Assembly (NCBI GenBank): GCA_013216015.1
Contig: JABSOI010000038.1
Coordinates: 1-61,881, forward strand
DNA: 61,881 bases
Source: Alteromonadaceae bacterium
GTDB taxonomy: Bacteria > Pseudomonadota > Gammaproteobacteria > Enterobacterales > Alteromonadaceae
Reading direction: 5' to 3'
Translations under genes and position numbers: made by a program
Shown here: positions 18,849-28,159 of the stretch, piece after piece
Layout of the letters: each line of letters opens with the position of its first letter
How positions within the stretch are numbered: the first letter of the stretch is position 1
The notes under the pieces: generated by a model
What the model saw: the letters and a program-made list of their open reading frames with translations, nothing else
Told to the model about the DNA's origin: nothing
Database searches by the model: none

Positions 18849-18880
18849 CAAGGCCCCCGATATTATCGGAGGCCCTTATA
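18849..18880. terminator. Bidirectional terminator-like hairpin
   Basis: GGCCCCCGATA pairs with TATCGGAGGCC around a minimal loop. It lies between convergent genes (DUF1080 rightward, TBDR leftward), and flanking A/T tracts make it plausible for both directions. Confidence 0.65.
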
Positions 18881-18920
18881 CATATTAGGAAATTATCTTA
18901 TAAATTATATATAAGATATT

Positions 18921-21896
18921 TTATAAGTTATAACTGAAGCCCAAGTTGAAACGGCGACCATATTGCATGTGTCTTTGAATGTTAGCATTACTTGATGATC
19001 CCCAGGCATCCTGCCAGTAGCGTGTCATTCTTTCATCAGTAACATTATTAACCGACGCTATGATTTGAAAGTTTTTAGAGACCTTATACCTGGCTGAAAA
19101 ATCAATTATGGTGTAACCAGTTTCAAAGCCTAGTCCTTGCTGTTGTCGAACTTGATCGCCTTTCTTGCGAAAAGATAAGCGGATATTAACATCATCGTCG
19201 GCATAATAAATTTGAGCATTAGCCGTGTAATCGGAGAAATTATTCGGGTCTGTAACGACATCACTACAAATAAGTCCATCCGAAGTATTAGTCTCGTCAA
19301 AACATGAAGAACCACCTGGCTCAGACTTATTTCGAAATCTATAGGTTTCAACGACATCAACATCGCTATCTAAAAGAGAATAATTCATCTGGAAACCGGT
19401 GTATTGCAAAAATCCTGGCAAGAAAGTAAAGGCTTGTGCATAACTTAGTTCCCAACCAGAAAAACCTGAACTATTTGGATTGATACCCACACCTTCAACG
19501 GTGATTTGATGTAGTTGCCCTTCGGCATCCGGAAGCTCTATTTCATACTGTGTGGGTTGAACAAACCCATCAATATCTTTATAAAAATAACCAAACGTCA
19601 GCGTGGTATCGTCATTAGGATACCACTCAAAACTGGCATCAAACTGAGTCGACGTATAGGCTTCCAGAAAAGGGTTACCTGCGGTTGCTTCAATTGGGCT
19701 TCCTGCAGAAGCAGGATCATCTGCATTTGGTCCACCGGTAATTTCTAGTGCTTCACCTAAATCTGGAAACTGAGGACGAGTCATTGTTTGACCCGCTGCT
19801 AAGCGAATTTGGAACTGTTCGTGAGGTTCAATGACCATGTTAATACTGGGTAAGAGATTGCTATAGGTACTCACGTGACCGACAAAATTAACATTATCAA
19901 TATCAACAGGGTCAACCTGAACATCCTCAATTTCACCACTGGCATCTGTTGTTACGGTAAAAGAACTTGTATGATTGGTCGATATTGTTTCGGTTTCAAC
20001 ATAACGTAAACCAATATTTCCCCAGATAAAAGTATCACCTATTTCTGTTTCAAAATCAGCCCTGACATAAAAGGCAAGATATTCCTCGTCTATTATGTAG
20101 CGTTCAGTAGCATTACTGAGTCCTTCATTGTCAGCTCTAGCGTCTTTCTCAGCTTGCGTCGTATGGCCGCGAAGAGCTAAAACATCATCGAAGCTCATAT
20201 TAAATCCTTGCAAAAAGCCGTTGCCCGCTAATATTTTGGCATGAGGATTATTCGCGTTGAAAACTTCATTAGCAACATCAACAGAACATTGAAAACTCGG
20301 TAAACCACTTACACCATCGGCACTTACACCATCAGCACAAAAGGGATCGGTACCTGATACAGAAAAGTTTTCTTTCCAATCCTTTTTTTGTCGTTCTGTA
20401 GCACGTATACCAAATGACACCTTACTAATCATGCCAAAGTTGAGAGGTTTTTCAAAATCTAACCTGGCTGATGTCACTTCGTCTTCTCTAAATTCAACTC
20501 CCTCATTCCAAAATAAAGGTCTATAACCATCATTGATATTTGTGTGGAATTCAGGATTTATTAAATCAATGGGCTCACCTGTTCTTGAATCATGCACATT
20601 TGTGACAGTTGGCCATTGTTCGCCGATGTCTAAGGAATAGCCGACATTTCTTCGCATAAAGGCCATATTATTTAGACCATTATGATCATCAGCATAAGAG
20701 TATGCTAAATCACCCGATACTTTCCAACCGTCGCCAAAAGTTCCCGAAATATTTATACCGACAGCTTTGGTTTCATCTTCAGTCTGGTGGTTAAGAAATT
20801 GGAACATATTCTGGGAAAATTCAACGTCTTGCCTTGTTACCAAGGCGCCGTTGACTGTATTGCCAGCGTTAGTTAAGGCCGAACCAACAGCAGAAGGGTC
20901 TGATTCCACCACGGTATATGAAGTGTTGCCTCTAGGACGAAATCTATTCCAATTCTTAAAGCCTGTTTTGTCATCGTATGAATACAAAGCATCAAAATTA
21001 ACTTCCCAGTCATCAAAAGGCCGCCACTGCACCGCAAAACCGACACCTAGTTGTTCTTTTTCAACAACGTCACTTTCTACCCAAGGTTCTGTTGTTAAAA
21101 AATCAACATTACCATCACCGTTTATGTCACCAAAGCCACCATTAGCATCATATTTCGCGACTGTCCCTTGTTCAGGATTGCGTCTAGACCTGTATTCAGC
21201 ATTAATCATAGGTCTATTGCTAAACGTGAGATTAGCAGCGACACCGAGAGTACCATTCATATATTGATCAATATAGACGAGACCACCTTGATATCCAGTA
21301 TTATCTACCAAGTCACTGGTAGGCATATCAGAGCGAATGGCTTTAGCATTTACAGAGAAAACCCTCTCGTCTAATGACAATGGTTTGATAGATTCTAATT
21401 CAATAGTACCCGCCATGCCCCCTTCTATTAAATCTGCAGTGGTTGATTTTATGACCTTTACTCGGTGGAGTAGGCCTGAGGGTAAATTACCCGTAGCCAA
21501 TTCCCGTCCATCTTGACTACCTGCTAACTCACGACCATTATAGGTGGTCATCGTTAAATCGGCCGATAAGCCACGAATGAGTGTTTGGAAGCCTTCACCA
21601 CGACTGGTATTATTGGTTACATTACTCATCCGCTCTATTACGGCACCAACATCTTCATCTGGCATTAAACCGATTTCATCCATTGTGATGACATCGATAA
21701 GGCTGTCAGCAGTACGCTTGATCATCGACGCTTTATGTATTGCTGCACGATTACCAGAAACAGTTATTACCTCTAAAGCTTCTTGTTTCTTTTTCTGTAG
21801 GTCGGTTAATTTTTCGTCTGATTCCGCGGCATGTGCTGTGGCCCCCAGAAGTATGGATGTTATCAATAGCGATAATTTGGTCTTATTATATTTCAT
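18921..21896 (-). CDS. TonB-dependent outer-membrane receptor 1 of the glycan locus
   Basis: A 991-residue outer-membrane protein. Seen: signal peptide (cleaved near ATAHA), short EVITVSG motif (42-48) usual in Alteromonadales receptors, plug domain with DVITMDEIGLMPDEDV, QTLIRGLSADLTMTTYNGRELAG and EGGMAGTIELES, and a long beta-barrel ending GRRFNLGFSYNL. It is similar along its length to the receptor at 31477, including a Cys pair in a surface loop (SSCFDE...LICSDV). Family members import oligosaccharides, so it likely brings sulfated glycan fragments into the periplasm. Operator site E lies about 350 bases upstream, separated from the start by a TACCAATTG element. Confidence 0.93.
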   Translation of the reverse strand: MKYNKTKLSLLITSILLGATAHAAESDEKLTDLQKKKQEALEVITVSGNRAAIHKASMIKRTADSLIDVITMDEIGLMPDEDVGAVIERMSNVTNNTSRGEGFQTLIRGLSADLTMTTYNGRELAGSQDGRELATGNLPSGLLHRVKVIKSTTADLIEGGMAGTIELESIKPLSLDERVFSVNAKAIRSDMPTSDLVDNTGYQGGLVYIDQYMNGTLGVAANLTFSNRPMINAEYRSRRNPEQGTVAKYDANGGFGDINGDGNVDFLTTEPWVESDVVEKEQLGVGFAVQWRPFDDWEVNFDALYSYDDKTGFKNWNRFRPRGNTSYTVVESDPSAVGSALTNAGNTVNGALVTRQDVEFSQNMFQFLNHQTEDETKAVGINISGTFGDGWKVSGDLAYSYADDHNGLNNMAFMRRNVGYSLDIGEQWPTVTNVHDSRTGEPIDLINPEFHTNINDGYRPLFWNEGVEFREDEVTSARLDFEKPLNFGMISKVSFGIRATERQKKDWKENFSVSGTDPFCADGVSADGVSGLPSFQCSVDVANEVFNANNPHAKILAGNGFLQGFNMSFDDVLALRGHTTQAEKDARADNEGLSNATERYIIDEEYLAFYVRADFETEIGDTFIWGNIGLRYVETETISTNHTSSFTVTTDASGEIEDVQVDPVDIDNVNFVGHVSTYSNLLPSINMVIEPHEQFQIRLAAGQTMTRPQFPDLGEALEITGGPNADDPASAGSPIEATAGNPFLEAYTSTQFDASFEWYPNDDTTLTFGYFYKDIDGFVQPTQYEIELPDAEGQLHQITVEGVGINPNSSGFSGWELSYAQAFTFLPGFLQYTGFQMNYSLLDSDVDVVETYRFRNKSEPGGSSCFDETNTSDGLICSDVVTDPNNFSDYTANAQIYYADDDVNIRLSFRKKGDQVRQQQGLGFETGYTIIDFSARYKVSKNFQIIASVNNVTDERMTRYWQDAWGSSSNANIQRHMQYGRRFNLGFSYNL

Positions 21897-21922
21897 TTTA
21901 TATCCCCATGAACTGAAATGTT

Positions 21923-22089
21923 ATACCAATTGTATTAAGTTAGTGGTCAGGGTTCGATGAGGATAAATTTTCAAGAGCACAGTTTTTTTGTTCCAGACAA
22001 AAACTAAGTACCTACATCCATGTCGGCAACGCAGCTATTGGAAATTTAGACCATCGAGGGTGACCACTTACTTAGTACAATTGGTATTA
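21923..22089. repeat. Complete TACCAATTG-family repeat element
   Basis: About 167 bp with inverted ends TACCAATTGTATTAAG and CTTAGTACAATTGGTA. The interior includes the GCAACGCAGCTATTGG word shared with 1-79 and 49867-49929. It is non-coding and MITE-like. It lies in the leader of the leftward TBDR gene, only about 27 bases from its start codon, so it may alter that gene's 5' untranslated region. Confidence 0.8.
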
Positions 22090-22243
22090 GTTGCACTTTT
22101 TAATGTGCAATCGATTTTATATAGGCATACTTCTGATACTAAATGCCCCGTTTTATCTTTTTATTAAGCTCTGTCTAATTTGATGTTGTCACCGAAGTCT
22201 TATTTTCATATTTAACAACTCAATTCAACCACCAAACCCTACA

Positions 22244-22257
22244 TGTAACCGATAACA
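22244..22257. promoter_or_regulatory. LacI-type operator, site E
   Basis: TGTAACCGATAACA, identical to site A. It is probably for the leftward TBDR (start 21896), though no strong -35/-10 pair is seen. The following 22300-22480 contains two imperfect direct copies of an AACAAGAAAG...CTATC...ATAC-CGA block and no gene. Confidence 0.6.
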
Positions 22258-22584
22258 TTTACAATACCCATTAGGAATCAATAGAAAAAAATAAAGCAAC
22301 TTTCTTTACGTTTTCTTACAAAAGATTAATTAAAACACTTAAAATCAACATATTACAGCAACAAGAAAGAAAGCTTCATCTATCATTCATAGGAAATACG
22401 CGATATCAACAACTTGTATAAACAAACAAGAAAGCCCTTTCTATCGCTTATATGGAATACACGACAACGAAAAATCTAACGAAAAAAGAAAAGCCGAGAG
22501 CCATAGCACTATCATAATTAAATATATTTCACCCTTAAATACAACAACTTAACGTTAAATAAATTGTGGTCAATTATATCATCG

Positions 22585-22626
22585 TTGACCACAACATACT
22601 TACACCCTATAGTGTTACCGATTTCA
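22585..22626 (+). promoter_or_regulatory. Sigma-70 promoter with LacI-type operator, site F (copy of the pgi promoter)
   Basis: -35 TTGACC (22585-22590), 17-base spacer, -10 TATAGT (22608-22613), operator-like TGTTACCGATTTCA (22613-22626). The -35 is also the right arm of a perfect 10-bp inverted repeat (TTGTGGTCAA 22564-22573 / TTGACCACAA 22585-22594). Sequence similarity to the pgi promoter (35011-35052) continues into a pgi coding remnant. It now reads toward the sulfatase/GMC operon. Confidence 0.75.
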
Positions 22627-22665
22627 TTATGATTTTGCATGAATAGTAGGACAAGGCTCCATCAC

Positions 22666-22745
22666 ATACTAACCGGTTCATCCCTATGGAAATAATAAGC
22701 AGTGCATTAGTAAGATATGAACACATCTATTGGAATTTATCGTAG
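22666..22745 (+). pseudogene. Remnant of the 5' end of a second pgi copy
   Basis: Aligned by eye with 35086-35170 at clearly high identity (shared CTAACCGGTTCA, ATGGAAA, GCAG, CATTA, AAGATATGAACACAT blocks versus the pgi start). The start codon is ATA here and the frame holds several stops, so it cannot be translated. Together with the promoter at 22585 it marks a duplicated and decayed pgi 5' region. Confidence 0.7.
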
Positions 22746-22835
22746 CCACTTAAATAAATAACCTTGTGGTCACTGTTTAATAAAATTAGAAATATTATTT
22801 TTTTAATTTGTTTTTTAAAGAAAGGAAGAAAAAAT

Positions 22836-24422
22836 ATGTATACAAAAACGCTCCTTGTTATGATCGCGTGTTTATTGTTTTCACACAATACTCAGGCTGG
22901 CACTGGCAAAAAGAAAAATCTTTTATTTATCATTACCGACCAACAACAGTCCAAAGCGTTGGGCATTGCTGGTAATACCGTAGTGAAAACGCCAAATCTT
23001 GATAAACTAGCCAAACAAGGTGTTTATTTTAAAAATGCCTATACCCCCAGCGCTGTTTGTACTCCGGCGAGATCATCCATTCTAACTGGTCATAGCGTTG
23101 AAAATACCGGAATGAGTCATAATAATAAGGCCTACTTTCACAAAGAAGAAGGCCTGATGCTGATGCCAACCTTCGATGAAATATTGACTGATGCTGGTTA
23201 TCATGCTGAATATTATGGCAAATGGCATACGCAAACTTCCCATGCACAAATATATAAAAATCCTAAACTTACGGCAAAAGATGGTCGTTCTGTTTTTCAA
23301 CATAAAGGACAAAGCTTTGTTTATCTAGATTATCTGGATGAAAATGTACCAATTAGAGCCCTTAAAAAGGGTGAACTATACGATAATACAATGACAAAAA
23401 GACCTTATAGATCAGACCCACTCGATAAATATCATAATGATAAGAGAGGGGAAACTCTGGGTGAAGGTCCGCTGCGTGTACAACCTGATTCTCACGGTGA
23501 ATTGATGATGGATGAGAATTATAGTTTTACGGCTTTTCAGGCATTAGAAACAATAGAAGCCATTGAACGACTAAAAGACAAGCAATTTAGCATCACAGTT
23601 TCTTTTCATTTACCCCATTCGCCTATCCTGCCAACAGCACCTTATTATAATATGTACCCAGCAGATGAGATGGTTGCTCCCGAGAGTATCGCTGATGATA
23701 TGAATAACTCACCCTATCGAGCTAAAAACAATCGATTAAACCTAACTCAGTATACCGATCCCGAGCAACTTAAATACATGATTTCAAATTACTATGGCTT
23801 GATCACCGAAGTTGATGTTTGGGTAGGAAAAATTTTAGATACCTTAGAAGAACAAGGCCTGGCAGAAAATACTCTGGTGATATTTACTAGTGACCATGGC
23901 GAAATGTTAGGTGCCCATGGTATGAGAGAGAAAAATGTATTTTATGAAGAATCTGCTCATATTCCTTTATTAATGCGTTTTCCTGATGGCATGAAACCAC
24001 AGACCCAAGTAGATGGTTATGTCTCTTTAGTTGATTTATTTGCCACTATTTTAGATTACATGGATGTTAAGGAACACCCTTCAGATGGCAAAAGTCTCAG
24101 AGGTTTGATTGAAAACACGGATCCGGAACAAGGAAAATATGTTGTCACCGAATGGAATTGGGCTGGCGATACTGAACCCAATTATATGGTAATAAAAGAT
24201 GGTTGGAAATTAATGATCCCCTACAGTAAAAGCTCCAAGGTGATCAATGCTATGTACAATCTCAATGAAGACCCTTTTGAAATGAACAATCTGATTGGTA
24301 ATAACCCCAAAAGAAAAAATTATCAAGCGCAGGCTGAACAGTTGCGTGGTTACTTATTAGAATGGTTGATGAAAAACAAATCTAAACACGTTAAAGGTGT
24401 AAGTGAAAGAGAACTGATCTGA
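22836..24422 (+). CDS. Periplasmic sulfatase (CTPAR type)
   Basis: ATG 22836 is used: AGGAAG lies nine bases before it and the product starts with a signal peptide (MYTKTLLVMIACLLFSHNTQA). A longer frame to 22764 has no such support. It has 528 residues. The sulfatase core contains LLFIITDQQQSKALG (one Asp of the usual pair replaced by Gln, a known variant), C75-T-P-A-R formylglycine motif, YGKWHTQ, and VIFTSDHGEMLGAHGM for the metal site. The NEDPFEMNNL tail is typical. It differs from the three sulfatases to the left, suggesting another sulfate position. It leads an operon with the GMC dehydrogenase, 37 bases downstream. Confidence 0.92.
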   Translation: MYTKTLLVMIACLLFSHNTQAGTGKKKNLLFIITDQQQSKALGIAGNTVVKTPNLDKLAKQGVYFKNAYTPSAVCTPARSSILTGHSVENTGMSHNNKAYFHKEEGLMLMPTFDEILTDAGYHAEYYGKWHTQTSHAQIYKNPKLTAKDGRSVFQHKGQSFVYLDYLDENVPIRALKKGELYDNTMTKRPYRSDPLDKYHNDKRGETLGEGPLRVQPDSHGELMMDENYSFTAFQALETIEAIERLKDKQFSITVSFHLPHSPILPTAPYYNMYPADEMVAPESIADDMNNSPYRAKNNRLNLTQYTDPEQLKYMISNYYGLITEVDVWVGKILDTLEEQGLAENTLVIFTSDHGEMLGAHGMREKNVFYEESAHIPLLMRFPDGMKPQTQVDGYVSLVDLFATILDYMDVKEHPSDGKSLRGLIENTDPEQGKYVVTEWNWAGDTEPNYMVIKDGWKLMIPYSKSSKVINAMYNLNEDPFEMNNLIGNNPKRKNYQAQAEQLRGYLLEWLMKNKSKHVKGVSERELI

Positions 24423-24459
24423 GCCTATACCGAAAAAGCCAAATCTTAGCCGCATCCCA

Positions 24460-26178
24460 ATGAGAAGTATAATTATGAAAAATTTTGATTATGAGGTAAT
24501 TGTCGTCGGCTCTGGAGCCGGTGGAGCAATGGCTGCTTATACATTAACAAAAGCCGGACACAAAGTTCTGTTGCTTGAAGCGGGTCGTGATTATGATCCA
24601 AAAACCGAAACACCTATGTTTCAAACAAAAGGTCAGGCACCGTTAATGGGCGCAAGCACTAAAGATAAAGACTTTGGTTTTTATGATGCTACCGTAGACG
24701 GAGGTTGGACTGTGCCGAATGAGCCCTATACTACGGGTGAAAATACTGAATTTTTATGGTGGCGCGCTCGCATGTTAGGTGGTCGAACCAATCATTGGGG
24801 ACGTTTTGCCCTTAGATTTAGTGAACATGACTTTAAAGCTAAAAGTCGCGATGGTTTAGGGGCTGACTGGCCATTTGACTACCCAGACATTGCTCCCTGG
24901 TATGATAAAACCGAAACACTCGTCGGTGTTTGTGGTACCAATACTGGCTTAGATGATATGCCCGATTCATCGATAGGGGTATTACAACCTCCGCCTAAAC
25001 CTAGAGTGACTGAGTTACTAATTTCAGCAGCGGCTAAAAAACTTGGCATTGCCACAGCACCCATGCATAGAGCGGTATTAACACGCCCAAAAGATGGTCG
25101 ACAAGCATGCTTTTATGCCACAAACTGTGGCAAAGGTTGTTCAGTTGGCGCGGCTTTTCAAACCACCACCTCATTACTCCCTATGGCAAAAGCAACCGGG
25201 AATTTAAAAATAATTACCGACGCCATGGTGAGATCAGTTGATGTGGATGACAGCGGCAAAGTCAATGCTGTGACCTATATTGATAAAAATACCGGTAAAG
25301 ATATTAAGTTAGCAGCCAAGGTTGTTATATTAGCGGCGAGCGCTTGTGAAACAGCAAGGTTGTTACTGAATTCAAAAAGTAAACACCATCCTGATGGGTT
25401 GGCTAATTCAAGTGGTCATGTGGGCAGAAACCTGATGGACTCTACCGGAGCCAGCTTAGGCGCACATATTCCGGCCCTTGAAGGACGTCCAATTTATAAT
25501 GAAGATGGCCATACCGCGAACCATTTATTTATTCCCTGGTGGGGGCATAAACAACACGCTAAAGGTGAGTTAGACTTTCCCCGTGGATATCACTTTGAAA
25601 TATCGTCAGGCTTTAAAGAACCAAGCTCTTCACTTAATGGAAATTTTCAAGGCTATGGTAAGCAATTAAAAGCAGAAGCCAAAAAACATTTCGGTGCCCG
25701 GATTACTTTAGCGTTGCGCGGTGAAATGTTACCTAATGAGCACAGTTATATGGAAATAGATGACAAGGTTAAGGATAAATGGGGCATACCCGTTGTTAAA
25801 TTTCACTGGCAATGGTCAGAGCATGAATTGAAACAGATTGCCCATGGTTTAAAAACGGCGAAAGTAATTCTAGAAACCATGGGGGCAAGTTTCAGTCAGC
25901 CACTGCCATCGCCGGAAAAAGCAATTTTAAAGGGCGGACAAATTATCCATGAAGTTGGCAGTACCCGTATGGGGGCTTGTGCAAAAGATTCGGTCACCAA
26001 CCAATATGGTCAAACATGGGATTGCCCTAACCTATTTATCATGGATGCCGGGGTTTTTGCATCTAACCCTCATAAAAATTGTACATTAACCATAATGACA
26101 TTAGCAATGAGAAACTCCACTTGGTTAGCAGGGCAACTCGACTCTTCAACAAACCCTATAAAAGCATGGGAGAGCTAA
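24460..26178 (+). CDS. GMC-family FAD sugar dehydrogenase, catalytic subunit (gluconate/glucoside dehydrogenase type)
   Basis: A 572-residue flavoprotein; ATG 24475 is an equally good start. Features are the FAD dinucleotide motif VVGSGAGG (15-22), E41 in LLLEAG, RMLGGRTNHWG, CGKGCSVGAAFQTT, GSTRMG, and the active-site SNPHKNCT with H538/N540. It is closest in layout to flavoprotein subunits of gluconate 2-dehydrogenase and of glucoside 3-dehydrogenases. It has no signal of its own; the next gene encodes the Tat-signal small subunit that would carry it folded to the periplasm. C3 oxidation of a glycoside, which DUF1080/TIM-barrel enzymes could then open, is the favoured inference; simple aldose oxidation is the alternative. 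Neighbours overlap tightly: sulfatase before, subunit 3 four bases after. Confidence 0.88.
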   Translation: MRSIIMKNFDYEVIVVGSGAGGAMAAYTLTKAGHKVLLLEAGRDYDPKTETPMFQTKGQAPLMGASTKDKDFGFYDATVDGGWTVPNEPYTTGENTEFLWWRARMLGGRTNHWGRFALRFSEHDFKAKSRDGLGADWPFDYPDIAPWYDKTETLVGVCGTNTGLDDMPDSSIGVLQPPPKPRVTELLISAAAKKLGIATAPMHRAVLTRPKDGRQACFYATNCGKGCSVGAAFQTTTSLLPMAKATGNLKIITDAMVRSVDVDDSGKVNAVTYIDKNTGKDIKLAAKVVILAASACETARLLLNSKSKHHPDGLANSSGHVGRNLMDSTGASLGAHIPALEGRPIYNEDGHTANHLFIPWWGHKQHAKGELDFPRGYHFEISSGFKEPSSSLNGNFQGYGKQLKAEAKKHFGARITLALRGEMLPNEHSYMEIDDKVKDKWGIPVVKFHWQWSEHELKQIAHGLKTAKVILETMGASFSQPLPSPEKAILKGGQIIHEVGSTRMGACAKDSVTNQYGQTWDCPNLFIMDAGVFASNPHKNCTLTIMTLAMRNSTWLAGQLDSSTNPIKAWES

Positions 26179-26182
26179 ACAA

Positions 26183-26941
26183 ATGAAGCGAATCAAACCA
26201 AACAATAAACAGATAAATCAGAATTCCCCCTATGTAAGCACATTAACCCGTAGAGAATCATTAAAATGGCTGGGGGTTTTATCGGCAAGTGCATTACTGC
26301 CTTCATTCACGGTTTTTAGTGAGTTACAAAAGACGCAAAGTGATGCATCTAGCGTAGTTAAAGGACATTGGCCTAAGTTGAAGCTCTCACCAATTTCGGC
26401 TAAAGGTTACGGTACAGATCCCGCAATGGTTATACCTAAATCGCCATGGCCAAGAACGTTAACCACTGAGCAAATAATGTTAGTTGCCGTTCTAGCCGAT
26501 ATTCTGGTGCCCAGAGATGGTTACGTGCCCTCTGCATCACAGGTCAAGGTGCCTGATGTGATTGATGAATGGGTAAGTGCGCCCTATGAAAAACAGCAGC
26601 GTGACCGTTTTACCATTTTGTCCGCTTTACGCTGGATTGATGATGAATCAAAATTAAGATCCTCTAACATCTTTGTTGCTTTATCAACAAAGCAACAGTT
26701 TGAAATCATTGATGATATCGCCTATGAAAAGGCTGATACACCCAAACAGTTCAGACAAATTTCGCATGCTTTTTCTGCGTTTCGAAGATTGGTATTAGCG
26801 GCATTTTTCTGCAGCCCTGAAGGTACTAAAGACATAGGTTATATAGGCAATATTCCTATTAATGGAGACTATCCTGGACCTACAGACAAGGCAATGCTTC
26901 ATTTACATCAGGTCTTAGATGATTTGGGGCTATCACTTTAA
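26183..26941 (+). CDS. Gluconate 2-dehydrogenase subunit 3-like protein (Tat signal)
   Basis: A 252-residue partner subunit. It carries a twin-arginine export signal, TRRESLKWLG (22-31), followed by a hydrophobic stretch LSASALLPSF. The mature part has the helical subunit-3 pattern: LTTEQIMLVAVLADILVPRD, VPDVIDEWV, and FRRLVLAAFFCSPEG near the end. In this enzyme class the small subunit co-folds with and co-exports the FAD subunit. GGGAG at the end of the preceding gene serves as ribosome site and the intergenic gap is four bases, so subunit stoichiometry is probably set by coupling. The usual third, membrane cytochrome c, subunit is absent from this operon. Confidence 0.88.
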   Translation: MKRIKPNNKQINQNSPYVSTLTRRESLKWLGVLSASALLPSFTVFSELQKTQSDASSVVKGHWPKLKLSPISAKGYGTDPAMVIPKSPWPRTLTTEQIMLVAVLADILVPRDGYVPSASQVKVPDVIDEWVSAPYEKQQRDRFTILSALRWIDDESKLRSSNIFVALSTKQQFEIIDDIAYEKADTPKQFRQISHAFSAFRRLVLAAFFCSPEGTKDIGYIGNIPINGDYPGPTDKAMLHLHQVLDDLGLSL

Positions 26942-26950
26942 AGGTAAAAC

Positions 26951-27979
26951 ATGAAAACAATCTTGACATTCACGGCAATTTTTCTAACTGTAGCTTCGTT
27001 CGCAGGGGCTCAAGACAACAATTTAAAGAGCAATAACGTTCTGAAGAAAAACCAAGTGACTTACCCATATCCTGATGAGGATAAAGATCAAATCAAGATT
27101 ACTGATAAAAAGCAGCTTCACAAAAAGCACCGTCAGAAAAAGAAAAAAACAAAAAAGCCTGCGGTAGAAAAAAAGTGGATGAAAGCTATGCAGAAGGGAA
27201 CCTTTGAAGGGTTACCCTATCGTCTGGTGAAGGCATTTGACTATGATCCAAAGAAGAAATATCCTTTGATCCTCTGCCTGCATGGCATGGGAGGCAGGGG
27301 CAGCGATAACATTTCCCAGCTGAAAAACTATGTGATGCCCTTTAGTCAGGATGACCTTCGTCAAGCATATCCTCATTTCTTTGTCGCGCCGCAAACTTCA
27401 ACTGTCTGGTCAAATCCACTTGATAAAGGAAAAACATTAACCCTTAAAGAAATGGAAAAAACCTTAGTGCCTGATGACCGCAATATGGCCACCTTTAAAA
27501 AGGTCTATCTAGATAACCCTGAGGGTGAATTGATGAAGGCATTGCGCCTGGTCGATGATTTGGTTAAACAATACAATATCGATACCTCTCGCATCTATGT
27601 CATTGGACACTCAATGGGCGGCTTTGGCACCTTCAATGCGATCTGGAACCGCCCTGATTTTTTTGCTGCGGCTATCCCTTCTGCAGGTGTATTATTACCC
27701 CAGTTTAATCGCGAAAAAATCAAAGATATTCCGCTTTGGCTATTTCATGGTGATGATGACAAGATAATTAATTACAGATGGGGTGTTAATGTTTTTAACG
27801 AGATGAAACAGCTAGGGGCCAATATGAAATTCACCTCTATCAAGGATATTGGCCATAATGCCGGCAGTGTGGCTTTCAGCTATACAGGAGATCGTAAGGA
27901 TGCTAGCACTCAATACGCCTCTGATAAAAGTGACAAGACAGAAAATTCATTGGAATGGTTATTTAAACAGAAACGGTAA
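26951..27979 (+). CDS. Secreted alpha/beta-hydrolase (esterase/peptidase-like)
   Basis: A 342-residue exported protein. Signal peptide MKTILTFTAIFLTVASFAGA, then an odd Lys-rich linker (about 45-80, with KKKKTKK), then a single alpha/beta-hydrolase domain: oxyanion-loop LCLHGMGGRG, nucleophile GHSMGG (S221), acid in FHGDDDK (about D268-270) and catalytic H302 in DIGHNAG. It resembles the carbohydrate-esterase / PHB-depolymerase-like group often found in polysaccharide loci. It is last in the sulfatase-GMC-subunit 3 operon, nine bases after the previous stop. A role in removing acyl esters from the same glycan is inferred. No terminator was recognised in 27980-28159. Confidence 0.82.
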   Translation: MKTILTFTAIFLTVASFAGAQDNNLKSNNVLKKNQVTYPYPDEDKDQIKITDKKQLHKKHRQKKKKTKKPAVEKKWMKAMQKGTFEGLPYRLVKAFDYDPKKKYPLILCLHGMGGRGSDNISQLKNYVMPFSQDDLRQAYPHFFVAPQTSTVWSNPLDKGKTLTLKEMEKTLVPDDRNMATFKKVYLDNPEGELMKALRLVDDLVKQYNIDTSRIYVIGHSMGGFGTFNAIWNRPDFFAAAIPSAGVLLPQFNREKIKDIPLWLFHGDDDKIINYRWGVNVFNEMKQLGANMKFTSIKDIGHNAGSVAFSYTGDRKDASTQYASDKSDKTENSLEWLFKQKR

Positions 27980-28159
27980 ATAGAAATACCAGTGTCACCG
28001 TTCGACATTTGTCCGGGATTGGTAGCCGCCACAGTCGGTTATCATCACAATACAGGGTTTATTTTCAACCAAGGCCCTTATTAACAAAAAAAAGGGTAAT
28101 ACCACTGACCAGCGCACACCGAACAAACTATTTTATCGTGGACAGCACTGAGAGCACAT

